Under the pieces are notes generated by a model. The model was not told the DNA's origin. It ran no database searches and saw only the letters and a list, made by a program, of their open reading frames with translations. Made by a program: the position numbers and the translations under genes. A stretch of DNA of 64,000 nucleotides from Tridacna crocea (Eukaryota; Mollusca; Bivalvia; Cardiida; Cardiidae): NCBI GenBank assembly GCA_943736015.1, contig OX031060.1, positions 4,608,001-4,672,000 of the forward strand. Direction: 5' to 3'. Below, piece by piece: positions 9,801-20,737 of this stretch (position 1 is its first letter; each line of letters begins with the position of its first letter).

Positions 9801-12800
9801 TACTTTTGGATGATAAAATAGGTATAAACAGTATTTTAATTGCTGGTTATATTTTATATTTGGTTAGGATTTGGGTTTACCACTTATATAAGAAGTTATT
9901 ATGTAAACTTGTCTTTGGACCTTCTCGTGAACGGCCAATTTTCTTTGAATTCAAACTTGCGACCCCTATATGTAAGACAAGGACTGATCTTTATATATCA
10001 TGTATGGTATATTTATCTAGGCCTATTGTACAATTTTTAGCTGTCAATAGCCAAAATAAGTAAAATTGAAGCTATTTACGACCAACAGTTTTTTACTGTT
10101 AAAAGCTTATTCTACATTTTTACATCCCCCGCAAAATGAATGTTTTTGGAGGTATACTGGAATCGGGACTGTCTGTCCGTGTATCTGTCTGTGAACAGAA
10201 TACTAGTAATTTTGTGTCGCAAACTTCTCCTTCAGTTTTCCTTTAATTGTATTGAAACTTTGCACATATATTGATCATATACTGATGATGTGCATAATGC
10301 AATTTTTAAGTGTCAACTCTTCCTGGTTGAGGAATTATTCCCCCCTTAAACTTGACACTTTTTCTGTCAATGCGCTGGCGGGGGTATTAAGTCTTATTCA
10401 GTGACAGCTGTAGTTTTTGCTATTGACAGTTAACGGTTAGGTATTCTAAAGGTGTTTGGGGGAGGGGGGGGGGGGGGGGGCGCTATTTACAGTTAACTGT
10501 AATCAACCACTAGGATTTTCTTTATCTTTGAGATAAGCATTCGCCTTAGCCAAATCGAAAATAGCCAGTTCTACAATGAGATTATTTGCTATGACGTTTC
10601 AGTAGCTATTATCGGTACTACTGTCGGTACAGTAGTACCAGAAAAGGCCTTTACATTGGGCGAAGATAAACGAAATTCAATCTTGAATGTAATTAGACGA
10701 AAATAATAAGATTATTTTTGTAACATCAAAAGTAGACTGGATACCAGTCCCTTTTCGCGTGTTGCAGACCGTATTATCTTACCATGTTTATTCGACTGGG
10801 ACACGGGTAAACATGAAAATAAGACAGGCAATGAGGTAATGATATTGCAACTCTCCCTTCTCCCCCTGAATAGGTAAAAAACCAATATTTTGGTATCTTA
10901 AAGTTATTTGGAATGGTGGCAACGTGCCCATGTCGAACAGTTTAGATCCAAGACCAGACTGCAACATCGGTGCATTCTGATCTTCATCTACATCGTCCAC
11001 AAATATAATTTTGTTGCTCCCGCAATTAGTTTCTTTTTAACTCTTTACCACACGAGAAAATTTTAGACTGGTCCAAATTGAAAGCATTTGCAGACGACAA
11101 AATAAAGGTGACTGAAAAGTTGAAATTTGTTCTGGGAAGAGTAGAAAAGACTGTGGGGAAAGGAGAAAATGCTGGTGACCAGCATTTTCTCCTTTTCCCA
11201 CAGTGTTTTCAAAGGCTTCTTTCTCAGGGGCGTCAAAAGTAGGAATTGTGTAGTAATGGGTTAAACCGTATGATCATTCCAGTAAGGTTGACTATGATTC
11301 CTACCTTGATACATCTTCGCAAGCCAAGGCCGACGATTCACTACGCTACTCTACCCTTGGCGGATCCAGCTTGATTTTTACGTTCACCCGATACGCTTTT
11401 TCATTGGATGCAGCCAGCTCTAGCTGCAACGAATGAAATCACTCGTAGCATTTCATCTTTGATAAAAATAGAAAAAGGCCTCTACCTTTCGAATAGAAGG
11501 TAAAACATGGAAACCCACGTGGATGTCTGCTTATCGCTTAATGTGTATTCGTAAGCGGTTTATAAAACGATATTTCATTGACTTTTAGAAATATGATGTA
11601 AAGGGGGTAAAAACCAGCATCCAATAGAGGGCGCATCGCAGGAATCTGGAAATTGGGCTAAATCAGCCAAAGTAAGATTCACGTAGTGATCGTAAACTTG
11701 GCTCGCGATGATGACCTTGATAAAGAGATGAAAACCGAGACGGACTACAAGGTGGATCAGATTGATTGACGGATTTATACTTACCACATAGTACACCAAC
11801 TGTCATATAAAGTTGAAACAAATTCTTTGCGAAAAATGCGGCTATGAATCCAGAGGATGCGAGTACGCAGCCAGTCAGTGACAACCTTTTTACTCCAAAC
11901 CTCTTTATCAGGTAACTAGAGATTACCCCTGAATTAATGAATAAAGAAAAACAAATACAATAGCGAAAACAACAATATCTATATTAATACTTGCAGTTCT
12001 AATTATACTAAAAATAAAAGCTAAATCGAAATAGAAAGATCTTTAACCCTACATTTACACCATGTTTCCGGCCGCCACGACCGCCCCGTTTGTCCGAAAC
12101 GAAGTGTGTCGTGAGATTTTGGTTATTTTTTATCTCCATTTACCAACTTTAGTTTAGTCTCTTTACGGTATCTCACGATGCCCGTGACAGGTCGTGAAAG
12201 GAGGTTCCGAAGATGCCCAAAGATTTTCAAAGAATACCTGGGTTCTACTACGGATATGAGTACGTTCCATCCCGGCCCATCACGTTCTGACCAACCTTTT
12301 CAAGCTTCTAGCTTTCCTTTCAGTATCTGACACTGTCAAGGTTTTCATATACATAATGACAGGCAAAGATAAATGTGGAAAAACTTTGCTTGGTGCATTC
12401 ATATAATCTTTGTCTCAGAAAGACAGAATGTGCAGTCGTGATGGAATTCCATATTGAAGTAAGCAATTGGAAAAAGAAGAAGGGCGAGAAAACCGCGATC
12501 TTAAAGTGGCTGAGCCAAAAGATAAAGGAAAAAAGAAAGAAGCAACACCTAAGCCAGTGCTAAACGTTTTTGACCATAGATATCAACACTTTGCAAAAAC
12601 TATCTAAGGATACCTTCAGAGCTCCTTTTACAGATGCTGGGACGGGTAACATCAGTCATTGTAACCTTATCGTAAGTTATTCTTGACTCTTACACATCTG
12701 ACTGTAAGCGTCAATTAGTCATTACTTTACTGTGAAGAAAGGATCCGCCGTAAAGTAGGAAAACTTTGCAATGCATCGTAGAGTCATATTATCATAAAAT

Positions 12801-14070
12801 GATAATTGTTCCTGTATCACTGATAAATGTAGAACCTGACCGAGGAGTTTAAGATATATCATGCCCTCGTTTTCAGACGCATTTCATGTACAGTTTTTTA
12901 ACAGACTTAAGTCCATTATTTTCCTGTATTGAGTGTGAAACCTTGTGTCAACTTAGAGTTTGAGAATGTGTTATATATTGATAACCTCAAGTAAGAAATT
13001 CAATTTAAGTTGAAAATGGGATCTGTCAGAAAACTTGAGTTAAAAAAGAAAGTCGAGTTTCAGTGATACCGGGCTACAGTTGTAAACTGGTGACATCGAA
13101 GCTGATTCCGTGAAGATAGACATTCTTGTCTTTGTGGCTCGAAAAGCGCCAGCTTTTACTTCTTGGACTCATTTTTCCTGTCACAGCTTTTATAATTATG
13201 CTCCGAGACTGCACAACGCGTCAAAACAATCTACACTGCCCACAATAGCCCTATAAGTTCGTGAATAGGAGCTTAAGCGTGAAATTGGCGCTGACTTTTA
13301 AACATTGTAAAAATCTGAAGCTGCCATTATGACGTAACTCCCCTTGTTTCAATGTAGTACAGCCATTACGAGTTTTCTTGTCTCACAAACCTGTATATCA
13401 TGTACACTGGCTATAATCAAAGTAAAAGCAGTTTCCCTTTTGGGATCCCCGTATACATGACTACACTATCAACACATCATCCAAAATGGCGGCGTCAATC
13501 AAGATTATGAATCAAGCTGCACGTTTTAGGACGTACATGTATTTCCAAGGTTTTAGTGACGTCAGTTCCCAGTGACGTCAGTTTTCATTGAATGAATTTA
13601 GGGACTCTGAAGGGAAATCCTATTTCGTAGTCGTACTCATTTTTTTTTCAAACAAGCAAAAAAAAAAAACCAGGTAAAATTGGCTTAACAAACGTTGGAA
13701 TGGTAAAACTTTGCAATATTATATATCTGTTGCAGAGGACTTGGAAACTTGTTCACAGCTGTGGTGAATCATGTTTCCTTTGGCTCGGGGCTACATGATT
13801 CACCACAGCCGTGAAGAGTTTCCAAGTCCCCTGCCACCTAACCGTACAACTAATAAAAGACTTACCGAGGCCAAAAGATAATCCTCTAAATAAAGAGATG
13901 ACGAGAACTGTCTTCGACCGATCCTCATTATACTTATCCAGTAGAGGTAAAAACAAAAATCCAATAGATGAGAATGATCCAAATTGTAGTAAGGACGTGG
14001 CCAGAACAAACGATAGCTCGAAACATCGATTTCGATGACAAAATTGTGAGAGTTTTGTCAAATACGACAT
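6638..14070 (-). CDS. Major-facilitator transporter, monocarboxylate-transporter-like (SLC16 type); four coding exons
   Basis: Joining 14070-13866, 11928-11785, 8348-7545 and 6771-6638 gives 1287 bases with no internal stop: 428 residues plus TGA. All introns have GT...AG ends and all junctions are phase 1, which supports the model. The protein is an integral membrane carrier of the MFS fold with about 12 helices: N-terminal six from about residue 17, a short Lys/Glu-rich central loop after LILESAEDRRKG, then C-terminal six ending near WTKIKQNCMQ. Family-like features are SIGFLFLPLLDKYNEDRSKT after helix 1, IKRFGVKRLSLTGCVLASSG between helices 2 and 3, and YPYFLDHLYQKYSLSGTFLLLGGINLH. The helix-1 acidic DGG[WF]GW-type signature of classical MCTs is not seen, so substrate cannot be named. 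The length is close to the usual 420-500 residues. The start codon at 14070 has G at -3 but an acceptor-like TTATTAG lies 38 bases upstream, so a further 5' exon is possible. A family A element sits twice in intron 2 and a family G hairpin fills the donor end of intron 1. Confidence 0.82.
6825..6865. repeat. (GA)n microsatellite
   Basis: About 20 uninterrupted GA units in intron 3 of the transporter, 55 bases upstream of its last exon on the coding strand. Confidence 0.95.
7385..7459. repeat. Hairpin repeat in transporter intron 3
   Basis: Near-perfect inverted arms around TCTTCC; the arms contain CACTACGTGGA/TCCACGTAGTG and CTAGCCAAGGTGA. Diverged relatives are at 11318-11360 and 11660-11720 in intron 2. 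Confidence 0.65.
7545..8348 (-). CDS. Transporter exon 3 (largest)
   Basis: Acceptor TTTCACAG|GTTTCGG and donor GTTTTTG|GTAAGC. Its 804 bases encode FGNSLLVVSVNITVTKL through SGVSAIASGIVFG, holding helices 4-11 and the central loop. No stop or frameshift. Open sequence continues in frame beyond both splice sites, but the extra residues do not look like MFS protein. Confidence 0.88.
8559..8785. mobile_element. TTAA element family A, full copy in transporter intron 2
   Basis: TTAA-bounded 227 bp. Left end CCCATTACCACACAATCCC, right end TTGGTAATGAG, central palindrome about GGTAACC with GGAAAAGGAGAAAATGCT arms. It lies in the intron, 210 bases upstream of exon 3 on the coding strand. Confidence 0.85.
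8786..11036. other. Transporter intron 2, first part: repeats only
   Basis: Holds a short ACATAG tandem (8866-8885), an AT-rich tract, an older-looking repeat at about 10115-10400 (ATCCCCCGCAAAATGAATG and GTCTGTCCGTGTATCTGTC), a G run at 10454-10481 and a diverged family D hairpin at 10925-10985. No exon was recognised. Confidence 0.4.
11037..11264. mobile_element. TTAA element family A, full copy in transporter intron 2
   Basis: TTAA-bounded 228 bp, opposite orientation to the copy at 8559. Left end CTCTTTACCACACGA, right end GTGTAGTAATGGG, central palindrome with CTGGTGACCAG. Confidence 0.85.
11785..11928 (-). CDS. Transporter exon 2
   Basis: Acceptor AATTCAG|GGG and donor ATGTG|GTAAGT. 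Its 144 bases encode VISSYLIKRFGVKRLSLTGC and onward to MTVGVLCG, covering the helix 2-3 loop, helix 3 and the start of helix 4. Both ends are phase 1 and match the neighbouring exons. Confidence 0.85.
11929..13386. other. Transporter intron 1, repeat-poor part
   Basis: Mostly unique-looking sequence. A short open frame at 12375-12563 is Lys-rich and has no recognisable features; I do not call it a gene. Confidence 0.35.
13387..13856 (+). mobile_element. Family G element (about 470 bp) at the donor of transporter intron 1
   Basis: Contains the shared blocks GTATACATGACTACACTATC, CAAAATGGCGGC, CCAGTGACGTCAGTTTTCA and GGAATGGTAAAACTTTGC, then a terminal hairpin with arms GGACTTGGAAACTTGTTCAC and its complement. 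Other copies are at 18.3, 34.6, 39.3, 45.8 and 53.5 kb. Confidence 0.75.
13866..14070 (-). CDS. Transporter exon 1 (first coding exon seen)
   Basis: Encodes MSYLTKLSQF to SFGLG: the cytosolic N-terminus, helix 1 and part of helix 2. The donor is CTCG|GTAAG. Upstream in frame there is a TAG 39 bases before the ATG, unless splicing joins at the acceptor-like TTATTAG. The donor lies only about 10 bases from the edge of a hairpin repeat (13387-13856). Confidence 0.75.
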
Positions 14071-14151
14071 TTCGTCTAATTCTACGCAATCTTGCTCCCA
14101 AATCTAATAACGGCACAAAAGTAAGTATTATACAAAATTAGAAGCATTAGT

Positions 14152-14430
14152 TTAAAGGTGGGTATTTAGAATTTTCACATCACAACAAATTTGAAAATAT
14201 ATATGTCAATCAAATTTATATGAAAAAACAATACAAATCATCAGTAATTAAGAATCATAAAATAACGAGAAAAAAATTTGGTGGTATTCCCTTAAAAGGC
14301 TACGTAGCCTCTGAAGTTATTTTTAGATTTCCTGCTAAAATCAAAAAAGCATTGTGGGAATGTTAAGTGAATCGCACGTAACTAATGACTATTAAATTCC
14401 TTAGCATAACAAACATGTAATTCAGTCATT
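14152..14430 (+). mobile_element. TTAA element family B, truncated copy
   Basis: Begins TTAAAGGTGGGTATTTAGAA and includes TCCCTTAAAAGGCTACGTAG. Homology to 38573-39120 fades near 14430, so the right end is lost. It lies 80 bases upstream of the transporter ATG. Its intact CCCTTAAAAGG is an empty-site reference for the insertion at 59641. Confidence 0.7.
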
Positions 14431-14599
14431 CTCAAAAAATGGGTACAATTACACTTGAAAAAATGTCCAAATTCTTAGTTTCTCAAATGGTTATCATATT
14501 TACTGGATAGTAAAAGTCAACTATCTAATAAATTATCTGCAAAGTTTGACACACTCAACATCAACCATCTCCGAGAAATGTGCCGGCAAAGTAATCAAG

Positions 14600-16665
14600 C
14601 GTCAGGCTCTATTACGGATGTTAGAAACACTACCTTAACACATGTTGGGTAATATCCTCTACTTTTATGACAAATACATGTTGTTTAAGTTTGAAATTTT
14701 GACAGATAATTTCATAAACCTTACAGAGAATAGCAAATATTTGGCCAAGTTTTGCGACAATATCAAAAACATATGATCATACAAATTGATATTTTGAGAA
14801 AACATTTATTTTAATAAAACATTGTCCAATGTTTGTAATTTAAGTACTTTAAATGAGTGATGGAGCACGTTTTTTATATAAAAGTGGAACCAATAAACTG
14901 CATAAACATTTTAATGACATACGCTATCACATCACTTATGTATATACCAGTATTCCTCGTATGAATCAAGTCAGTGCTTTTGTTACGGAGGTTAGAAAAA
15001 CGTGTTCATTTAAATGAAACAAACAAATCTAACATTATTGCTGCACCCACAACATGATACCATCAGCAAGCAGTCATTATTTCTTTCAAAACACTAAGTT
15101 ATTTAGAGTATTCTCAGAAACTAAACTGTTTAACCTGGTTCCGGACAATATTTACACCAGAAAATGGGTTAAGTATCAAGGTGTTTTAAATAGTATCTGC
15201 TCTTTTTGTTTAACAAATAATGGAACCCACACAATAAAAATATATAAACATCTTGAGAACCATACGGTATGACATCACTGATATACACACCAGCATTGCC
15301 GGTAGAAACCTAATTAATACTTTTGTTATGGATATTAACAAAAATAGAAAAATAGCCAAATAAGAAATATAAAACTTTCCTTTGTATCATTATGCAACTT
15401 AGTATACAGCTTTGACTCTTATAAGACCCTAAGTTATTTTGTGCCTTATCGGGATCCAAGCTGTTTGACTTTTAAACTGTTGTACTAGAAAACCTAACTG
15501 GTTAGCTACGATGCTGATGATAGAATGTATTCTTCATCACTTTCTGCCTTTTGGTTAACTGGATCGCTCTCTTTCTTCTTTGTTCTTTTTCTTAAAAAAA
15601 AAAAAGTCTTTATTTTTCCTTTCAGTATGTAGATCAATTTCTTATACCTTTCAACGTTTATGACTGTCATTTTGCAACAGAAATCATGTGTTCGGATGTG
15701 GGACTTTGAAGTATTATTACTGACAGCATGAAGTTATCAAATTTACCAAGTTTGATCGAGCGTATTTTTTTTTAAATCTCCACTGACTTCTAATGTCCGT
15801 AACGGCACAATTCAACACTATCAAACATTATTTACGTTAAAAAATGTTTTTCTAATGTGAACATTTATCTAAATCATAACTCGATTGAACAATATTCAAT
15901 CCATTTATGCCAGACAGACTTAGAAGAATCACAAATTGAGAAACAATATCTACTTCATCTAACCTCCGTAACGGTTTAGTACCGTTTACATATATTTTTA
16001 TCATCGATTTTTGCACTTTTCACATTTCACACAGTATGTGACGTCTTAACAGACCGTAAACATGATTTAAGAAATTCGAAACGGATCTAAATTGATTTCA
16101 TAGAATAAAATGCATATGTGGCTACGAGTCTAACTTCCGTAACAAAAAGGGGAAGGATTTGATTGTTCAGAAATATTCAATGTTGACATTGGTATTAAGG
16201 CAGCGAATTTATTTTAAAAGTTACATTCCTGGTGCTTATGATACATATCTACTATAATCATTCAGTTGAGACATAACCGTTTAATAGTATGTTAATGATT
16301 ACAAGAAAACTCATTTGGCACCTTCTTTCAACCTCCGGCATGGGTTCCAGACACAACACTTGTGGCCGATTGTTTTTATTTCGAACATATACATCGGTGG
16401 CGGTGTCAAAATAGGTTATACCCTCAGGATAACATCTTATGTGTAGTCACTTTTGTCAGAAAAAGTATTTCGTTACGGATGTTAGTCGTTACGGATGTTA
16501 GAAATATTTCATTAAAACTGACATTTAGCGGAGGAGATGCAGGAGAGACTCACGTGAACTTTTTCAATTATCTATCCTTGATTGTGTCCAATCTAAAACG
16601 GTGTCTATTTCACAAGGACCAATCAATTTATGGTTGAAAAAGCCGTAACGGATGTTAGAAAAGAA
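14600..16665. repeat. Cluster of GTTACGGANGTTAGAA motifs, diverged tandem/inverted repeat
   Basis: Plus-strand motif copies near 14611, 14982, 15325 (weak), 16472, 16488 and 16644. Minus-strand copies near 15788, 15958 and 16129. Longer flanks also repeat: 14876-15005 resembles 15207-15350, with CATACG, ATCACATCACT and TATACACACCAG-like blocks at a spacing of about 343 bases, and the minus copies are about 170 bases apart. No coding frame is credible here. Could be the remains of a large palindromic transposon or a satellite; the family is unknown to me. Confidence 0.5.
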
Positions 16666-17131
16666 TTTTACCCAAATAGATTTTTTGTATTTTATATGTA
16701 ACAGTCAGCTCAACTTTAAAGAAATGTTAAAAATTATCAAAGGATTGTGAGCTGTATCCATTCTACACCTAAAAAAGGTATTTGATCACCAATAAAATGA
16801 CTGTGTCAGTGTTTGGCCGAATATTGCTAGACAAGCATCGTGTATAAAGAAGATGAAATAATATTTCAGAGTAGCTTACTGACGATACGCTGATCGAAAA
16901 TTTCACACGAATTTAAAAGTTTTAAACAAATGGAGGCGAGCCACGGAATTTTTTCTTCTACTTTTGTTATCTGACAGACGCCAAACAATTTATGACTTCA
17001 CATTTCATTCAGAGTGATTTTCTGCTTTAACTCCAGATCTTATAATTCACCACATTGTTGAACAATTACCTTCTATTTCGGTCTCTATAGTATATGTAGG
17101 TGGGTTATTTCTCACTGCACAACCAAACGCA
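16666..17131. other. No gene seen
   Basis: Unique-looking AT-rich sequence between the motif cluster and a family E element. Confidence 0.35.
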
Positions 17132-17400
17132 ATATGGAGTGCAACACGCGAAAAGGGTCATTCGGACATTTGCGTAAAGTGTCGTCTCTGACCAGCGTGT
17201 GCAGTCCGCACAGGCTAATCCTAAACGACACTTTCCGATTTTATGTGATTTTCTGTTTTACGAAAGTCTACTGTAGCACAAAATCTAATGTAGTCGTAAA
17301 GTGCCGTCTCGGATTAGCCTGCGCGGACTGCGCAGGCTAATCCTAGACGACACTTTACGCAAATGTCCGAATGCACCTTTTCGCGTGTTGCACTCCATAT
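17132..17400. mobile_element. Family E palindromic element, full copy
   Basis: 269 bp with long inverted ends (ATATGGAGTGCAACACGCG and its complement, then GGACATTTGCGTAAAGTGTC). Inside are two further palindromes around GATTAGCCTGCGCGGACTGC. Same length as 56905-57173. Confidence 0.85.
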
Positions 17401-17696
17401 ATAGATGTCAAATAGGGACAAGCCGATCCTGAAAATTTTGGGCCCCCCCCAGTCCAAAATTGCTTCCTCCGGGCCTGAACATGAATTCATAAAGTCCATT
17501 TTGTCTGACGACCTCTTAAATCATGAGGTAGAATGGCCATTGGACATGCAGAAATTGACTCATAGCAAAATGTTTTGGCCAAGGTCACCCTGCATGGACT
17601 GCGCAGTTTGACTTGGATGTTATTCAGATGCATTGAGCATTTTTTGACGGTACATCATAACAGGTTACTTATGCTTCGGCATGACTGACTTGTTAT

Positions 17697-17925
17697 CTAA
17701 CCCTTTACCATACAATCCCAACTTTTTGACGACCATTTTTAGAGAAAAACGGGACTTTCGAAAACACTGTAGTAAGAAGGAGAAAATGCTGGTTAACAGC
17801 ATTTTCTCCTTTTACTACAATGTTTTCCTTCCTCTATCAAAAATGAAACCTATCATTTGAGCCATTCTAAATTTGTCGTCTGCAAATACTTTCAATTTGA
17901 ACCCTTGTAAAACTTGTTGTTTGCT
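17697..17925. mobile_element. TTAA element family A, diverged copy
   Basis: CTAACCCTTTACCATACAATCCC at the left in two parts, a core palindrome around CTGGTTAACAG, and TTTGTCGTCTGCAAATAC at the right. A second short family end (ACCAAACGACAGAATTTCAG) follows at 17938. Confidence 0.7.
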
Positions 17926-18039
17926 GGGATGCTTTTGACCAAACGACAGAATTTCAGGGAATTTTACAAGGAAAATAAACATCAAATACGGCTAACGTTA
18001 ATGAATTGAATTCATTTGATAGAAACTAATCAGTGCCAC

Positions 18040-18325
18040 CAACCATTCTTGAGAACGTTCTTTGTCTTATTCTCCAGAAGTTTTGTTACTTACAAATTTA
18101 GAAAACCTTGAAGAAAAAGACAAAAAACATTCTCAAGAATGGTTTGTGAATAAGGTCCAGGGGCTCTTTTAACTATCTCTTGGGGCCCCTGCGCGGCTGC
18201 AGGCTCAGTCGTATAGGGTAGGACTCTTAATCTGGAGGTCCCAGATTTAAAACTCACTGTCAAAAGCACCAAGTTGTTCATGGGGGTGTCCATCGGCAAG
18301 ACCTTACGGAGACCCAGGCTTCAGC
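18040..18325. repeat. Inverted repeat plus SINE remnant
   Basis: ACCATTCTTGAGAACGTTCT at 18044 is mirrored by ACATTCTCAAGAATGG at 18127. Then follows a degraded tail of the SINE family seen whole at 59027 (TTGTTCATGGGGGTGTCC and GGCAAGACCTTACGGAG). Confidence 0.5.
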
Positions 18326-18342
18326 CCTTGAAATAAAGGATA

Positions 18343-18708
18343 TTATTAGTTGTACGGTCAGGTAGCAGGGGACTTAGAAAGTTGTTGACAGCTGGGGTGA
18401 ATCTTGTCGCCACCTCAATTTGAGTACACTGACGGAGTAGAGTTTCCCTTCTGAGTGCCCAAATTCAGTGAAAACTGACGTCATTGGCAACTGACGTCAC
18501 TGAAACATTGGTTTTTCGTGGTAAAACGTGCAGCTTGATGTTCATCTTGATCGAAGCCGCCATAGTAGATGTTGTGTTGATAGTGTTGTCATGTATACGG
18601 GGCTCCCAAAAGGGAAACTGCTTTTACGTTGGTTTAGCCAATGTGCATGATATATATGTTCGGGGCATATTATCCAATCAAATGAAGAGAAATTACTTTG
18701 CAGTACAA
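18343..18708 (-). mobile_element. Family G element, shortened copy
   Basis: Reverse orientation: TTATTAGTTGTACGGTCAGG first, then ACTGACGTCATTGGCAACTG, then GTCATGTATACGGGGCTCCC. The terminal hairpin keeps only one arm. Confidence 0.7.
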
Positions 18709-18879
18709 TGAATGTAAATAAGCAAGCTGTCGTTATAATATGACCTATAGAGCACTGTTGAGAGTGGATTAAAACACCGTTCAATAAATCTAGCTATCTT
18801 TTGTTGTTTTACGAAACCATTTTTTTTTTCTTTATTTAAATGGGAAAAAATAAACACCAAAAAACCATTTCCAAATATG

Positions 18880-19330
18880 TCTTTAATAATTAAATGTCAC
18901 TGCAATGCTAGTAATTAGCATTTTCTCCTTTTTCCATGACGATTTCAAAAGCATTGCTTGTAAGGATAGTGAAGCATCGAGATTGTTTGGTACTGAATAA
19001 ATTGAAAGAAAAGATGGTAGATGTTGAGACGAAACTAGCACGGCCTTGCACAGGAAAATGATACCCTTTACTCCTTATTCTGTGAAGCTTTACTCCTTAA
19101 TCTGCTTACTGATCTTTTGCAGGCAGTGTAGATCAAGATCAGAATGCACAGAACGTGAATCCATGATTATGTGATGACGTGCTTGGTATGCATGACAGAG
19201 ATCATGAGCTCCCTTTTGCCAGAAAATGGCTAAAATCCTACATAACCATCATTTTCGTTTTTCAACACTGTTTTTAAAAAGCCTTCACTATCAGAGCCTT
19301 CAAAACTTGGGACCTTTTGGTAAAGAGTTA
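18880..19330. repeat. Fragments of families A and D
   Basis: Half-palindrome TAGCATTTTCTCCTTTTTCC near 18915, half of the family D hairpin (AGTGTAGATCAAGATCAGAA) near 19124, and a family A-like end GGTAAAGAGTTAA at 19319. Confidence 0.45.
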
Positions 19331-19485
19331 AGTGTAAAACATACGTATGTGACCCATCACGCGAAAAGAGACAATCTGTAAACTGTATTACCAAAAATTA
19401 GATGAAAACATGTAACTGATAGTGCAGTTCAATTTACGTTGATAGTTCAAAAATGAGTGTATAGTATGGTAGAATGACCACTTTA

Positions 19486-19925
19486 CATACGGAAAATATC
19501 ATAGAAGCAAAAAGTGTCGACTCTGGTCAGCCTGCACAATCCGCGCAGTCGGATCAAGGTCGACATTTTTTGCAGTTCCCAGAAGGTCCATTATTGAGTG
19601 ACGTATCGCATTATAGACTGGACGTAGTTCAAAAGGATGAAAATGCAACCCTGCGAAACTCAAAAAGATGAGTCAGACACGGTTAAACAGGGGCTTAACG
19701 CATTTTCAAAAAGTTTCGACGCAGGTCAGCCTGCGCGAGTCGCGCAGGCTGACCTGCGTCGAAACTTTTTGTTTTGGGTAAATTATTTTTCAGCATGATC
19801 GAGGACCAGTGTACCTCATGATTCAAATAGTCGTAAGACAAAGTACATTTTAAGGATCCGTAAAATGTGTGTGATGTTTTGCTTGGTATCATGCTTTGTC
19901 TGTCTGCCAAATCATGGCTTAATAT
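19486..19925. repeat. Family F hairpins, two in series
   Basis: First hairpin GTGTCGACTCTGGTCAGCC (19499 on), diverged. Second is near-perfect: AAAGTTTCGACGCAGGTCAG around CGCGAGTCGCG, followed by the family tail with CATGATTCAAATAGTCGT and AAATCATGGCTTA. Confidence 0.6.
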
Positions 19926-19944
19926 ATTTATCTTCTATAGTCCT

Positions 19945-20170
19945 TATCCCTTTCCTAAACGACAAATTTTAGATTCTTCCAAACTCAAAGAGTTTGCAGA
20001 CGACAATTTCAGATTTGATAAAAATGGCAGAAAGTTCTCCAAATGGGTAAAAAACACGGTGCGAAAAGGAGAAATTGCTCGTTACAAGCAATTTCTCCTT
20101 TTCCCACAGTGTTTTCAAAAGACTTGAAGTGCAGACACGTAAAAATAAGGGCTTGTGTGGGAATGGGTTA
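19945..20170. mobile_element. TTAA element family A, subtype with GCTCGTTACAAGC centre
   Basis: Ends as in family A (CCCTTTCCTAAACGACAAAT, then GTGTGGGAATGGGTTA), but the middle hairpin reads GAAATTGCTCGTTACAAGC. It directly abuts a family C element at 20171. Confidence 0.7.
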
Positions 20171-20512
20171 TTAAGGTAGTGCATTCGTAATAGACTGTCA
20201 TATTATCCTACAAAATTTGCTATGATAAATATTATTTAACCGAGCCACTTTTTCCTTTTTGTAATTCTTATAATTATCATTTATAAATCTTAAAAAACTA
20301 CTATATTCTCATAACAAAGGGAGATAATAATTAGCTTCCTTTTCTGGAAAGTAACAAAAGTATCAACAAATAATTTCAAGATAGACATGACAGGTGTTTC
20401 TGGTCGGTTAAAAATGTGCAAAAGTATTATATTTGTATAAATTCGTATTTTTCAAGTTTCAAGAAATTTTATGTTACGCTGTACTAGAAGTATTACTGGT
20501 TCACTACCTTAA
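20171..20512 (+). mobile_element. TTAA element family C, full copy
   Basis: 342 bp from TTAAGGTAGTGCATTCG to GGTTCACTACCTTAA, giving TIRs of about 11 bp including TTAA. Internal blocks CCGAGCCACTTTTTCC, TCTGGAAAGTAACAAAAGT and TTTCTGGTCGG are shared with copies at 5.2, 48.4 and 61.9 kb. It shares its right-hand TTAA with the next element. Confidence 0.8.
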
Positions 20513-20737
20513 CCCTTTACTCCATATATACTCATTTCTACACATTGCTTGTAGGAGCCTTTTAAAAACATTGTGGCAAAAGGTGAAATTGCTCGTGACG
20601 AGCAATTTCACCTTTTGTCACAATGTTTTCTATGCTGTCAAAAGGTGTCATTTACACATAAGAAACGGATTCATCCTTGCTGTTATTTAGGGTCAATAAG
20701 AGATGCCATAGAAATGCCTTATGGGGTAAAGGGTTAA
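20509..20737. mobile_element. TTAA element family A, subtype with GCTCGTGACGAGC centre
   Basis: TTAACCCTTTACTCC at the left and GGGGTAAAGGGTTAA at the right. The middle is a perfect palindrome AAATTGCTCGTGACGAGCAA flanked by CATTGTGGCAAAAGG. Confidence 0.8.

Noticed and set aside
12375-12563. Lys-rich 62-residue frame as an exon
   Set aside because: It lies in the transporter intron on the opposite strand with no splice or family support.
14070-14140. Core promoter for the transporter (GTATAATAC near 14130)
   Set aside because: A single TATA-like string in AT-rich DNA, and the 5' end of the gene is not certain.
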